Source: Sporocytophaga sp. (GTDB taxonomy: Bacteria; Bacteroidota; Bacteroidia; Cytophagales; Cytophagaceae). Taken from it: 64,000 nt of DNA. Below the pieces are notes generated by a model. It did no database searches. It saw nothing but the letters and a program-made list of their open reading frames with translations, and had not been told where the DNA came from. Shown one piece after another: positions 62,315-64,000 of the stretch (the stretch's first letter is position 1; each line of letters begins with the position of its first letter). The stretch covers positions 62,001-126,000 of the forward strand of contig JANQAB010000010.1 in assembly GCA_024707265.1 (NCBI GenBank). Reading direction: 5' to 3'. The position numbers were made by a program, and so were the translations under genes.

Positions 62315-64000
62315 ATGAACACTATGAAAAAAATTCTACTTATTTTATTTTGTATGTTTACTACAAAATCGTTTACTCAGCCTGTCCTTTTAACATCTCT
62401 GAATAAAGATAGAATTTCTTACTTTTTTTCAGTAAATGATCATTTTTATTACACCATTGATGACAGTCTTTTTCAGTCCGATGGCACTCCATCCGGAACC
62501 AAATTGTTAAAAAAAACAGGGAGCTATATTTTCAATACCCCCAGACCTAACCCTATTAATAATTATTTCTTTTTTACAACACTTGAAACTAATGATTACA
62601 TCTCTCTTTGGAAAAGTGATGGTTCTACAGCAAACACTGTAAAAATTGCGACTTATCGTTGGATTGAAATCTTATTTAATTATAATTCCGAATTGTATCT
62701 TAACATCAATGATGGAATTCATGGCAATGAATTATGGAAGTTAAACTCAGACTTAACAACCCTTTCACTTTTAAAAGATCTTAATCCAGGGATTAATGGA
62801 TCTTCTGTTCATGTGAATGAACATGTGGTTTTAAATGGCCAGTTATACTTTAAAGCAGGAGATGGAACAGGGATGGACATCTGGAAGACAGACGGAACAA
62901 CTATTGGAACCTCAAAAGCAATTGATATGTCATTTGATAATTTTTTCAATCTCACAGAAATCAACGGAGTTATATTTTTTACAAGATATTACTATCAGGG
63001 ATCTACCATTTTAAAAACAGAGTTATGGAAAACGAATGGAACACTTGCGGGAACATCATTGGTAAAAGATTTTGGTGTGCCTCACAATGGATTAGTACAC
63101 TTAGTTTCATATAAGGGAAAACTTTATTTTACTTTTTATACCAATACAACAAGCAGTGGTATAGGATATGTGGGAACAAGTGATGGAACATCCCAGGGAA
63201 CCTTCCTATTTGAAAGTTTACCATATACAAATATTGAAACAGTCGCAAACAATTACTTGGTATTTTCTTCAAGAAATAGTACTTCAACTAACTATTCTTA
63301 CTTAAAAAGTGATGGTACAGAAGATGGAACCTCTCAGTTTTTCTCTTTAAACAAACCACTACCTTACTTTACATCTCTTGGCAAATACAATTTCTTTATG
63401 GATAATTCTCAACGTGAGCTTTATCAAAGCGATTATAGTTCTGAAAATTCAAAGGCAGTTACAAGTATTTTCGGTGGTTCTTTTGGAGGCTCTCAAAACC
63501 TTTTTACTGCAGGAGATAAATTGTTTTTTACAACGGAAACCATAGGCGCAAACCCTGCTAATATGAAGTTGTGGTCATACGATCCAACCAAACCATCTAA
63601 CGGAGCCCCATATTTTACACTTGTTGACGCAGACACTGATCAGGACTTAATATGGATAAAAAATAATGATTATATATTAAAAGAATTTAATAAAAATTAT
63701 ACTATCCGTTATAATCCAGGTTCATTGGCCGGTAACACGAAAAGTGTAAAATTCAGACTCAATTATTCAACAGCAAGAATAGAAAACGATGAACCTTATT
63801 CTATAAGTGGGGATAATAACGGTGATTTTAATACCTGGAATTTTTCTGGTCTTGGTTCTTACACACTTTCAGCCACACCATACAAAAAAATTAATGTAAC
63901 TGGTGGTACGTCAGGACCTGCCCTTTCAATTGGCATCACCATTAAAGATATCAGCAGACCCAAGGTTACTTCCTTTACCTTAGTAAATGCCATTACAGAT
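62315..64000 (+). CDS. Secreted ELWxxDGTxxGT-repeat protein (C-terminus beyond window)
   Basis: 562 codons are visible and open to the window edge. The signal peptide (KKILLILFCMFTTKSFTQ) follows ATG 62315 or the in-frame ATG 62324. The body has repeats of 'SDGTxxGTxLxK', such as 'FQSDGTPSGTKLLK', 'IWKTDGTTIGTSKAID', 'ELWKTNGTLAGTSLVKD' and 'LKSDGTEDGTSQF', the ELWxxDGTxxGT family of Bacteroidetes surface proteins, probably a beta-propeller. A different beta domain begins after ~residue 430. A T9SS signal is expected beyond the edge. Role unknown. Confidence 0.82.
   Translation, partial: MNTMKKILLILFCMFTTKSFTQPVLLTSLNKDRISYFFSVNDHFYYTIDDSLFQSDGTPSGTKLLKKTGSYIFNTPRPNPINNYFFFTTLETNDYISLWKSDGSTANTVKIATYRWIEILFNYNSELYLNINDGIHGNELWKLNSDLTTLSLLKDLNPGINGSSVHVNEHVVLNGQLYFKAGDGTGMDIWKTDGTTIGTSKAIDMSFDNFFNLTEINGVIFFTRYYYQGSTILKTELWKTNGTLAGTSLVKDFGVPHNGLVHLVSYKGKLYFTFYTNTTSSGIGYVGTSDGTSQGTFLFESLPYTNIETVANNYLVFSSRNSTSTNYSYLKSDGTEDGTSQFFSLNKPLPYFTSLGKYNFFMDNSQRELYQSDYSSENSKAVTSIFGGSFGGSQNLFTAGDKLFFTTETIGANPANMKLWSYDPTKPSNGAPYFTLVDADTDQDLIWIKNNDYILKEFNKNYTIRYNPGSLAGNTKSVKFRLNYSTARIENDEPYSISGDNNGDFNTWNFSGLGSYTLSATPYKKINVTGGTSGPALSIGITIKDISRPKVTSFTLVNAITD

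Overview
The window looks like an AT-rich chromosome segment from a Bacteroidota bacterium, most like the Cytophagales (Sporocytophaga/Cytophaga type). The evidence is type IX secretion (T9SS) C-terminal sorting domains on several proteins, a TonB-dependent receptor paired with a DUF4249 lipoprotein, DUF4465 proteins, a TAnnTTTG-type promoter, and huge repetitive surface proteins. The genus is a guess; the phylum is well supported. No tRNA, rRNA, CRISPR array or intact transposase was seen.

Layout. 1-9909 (minus) is one giant secreted beta-helix protein that runs off the left edge. 10736-15387 (plus) holds two small secreted or membrane proteins and a SWIM/SNF2 helicase. 15392-16656 is a ~243-bp tandem repeat array. 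16735-18815 has a DUF6496 protein, a DoxX-like membrane protein, an ECF sigma factor and FolE. 19577-22801 is a TonB receptor plus DUF4249 lipoprotein. 23552-32853 is a single-module, fully reducing type I polyketide synthase (KS-AT-DH-ER-KR-ACP-TE) followed by a phosphopantetheinyl-transferase-like gene and a membrane GAF protein, and then a decayed second copy of the DUF4249 3' end. 33345-40430 carries a GNAT-like protein, a T9SS repeat protein, a trypsin-like protease next to a MACPF pore-forming protein, and a glycosyltransferase/sulfotransferase-like pair. 41080-42140 is a second tandem repeat, of ~195-bp units. 42581-43300 is a SRAP (YedK/HMCES) gene between two related short repeats.

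44290-53625 is a vitamin B12 unit: two cobalamin riboswitches point inward at three secreted DUF4465 proteins, two of them with many Ig-like domains. 53847-54064 looks like a structured, 6S-like RNA. 54737-60004 (minus) is a compact defence-type operon vsr-dcm-dual HATPase-receiver-like protein. 60334-61730 holds two REPIN-like elements beside a relic of a RAYT (REP-associated) transposase. 62315-64000 is a secreted ELWxxDGT-repeat protein that runs off the right edge.

The reader must know one technical point. At least a dozen genes are interrupted by single-base frame changes, almost all in homopolymers (for example at 6851, 8391, 9896, 11761, 27172, 29679, 32764, 35394, 35940, 46965, 56892 and 59787). 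In each case the protein continues sensibly in the next frame. I read these as mostly sequencing errors and annotate each gene as one unit, marking the break. A minority could be true pseudogenes or phase-variable tracts.
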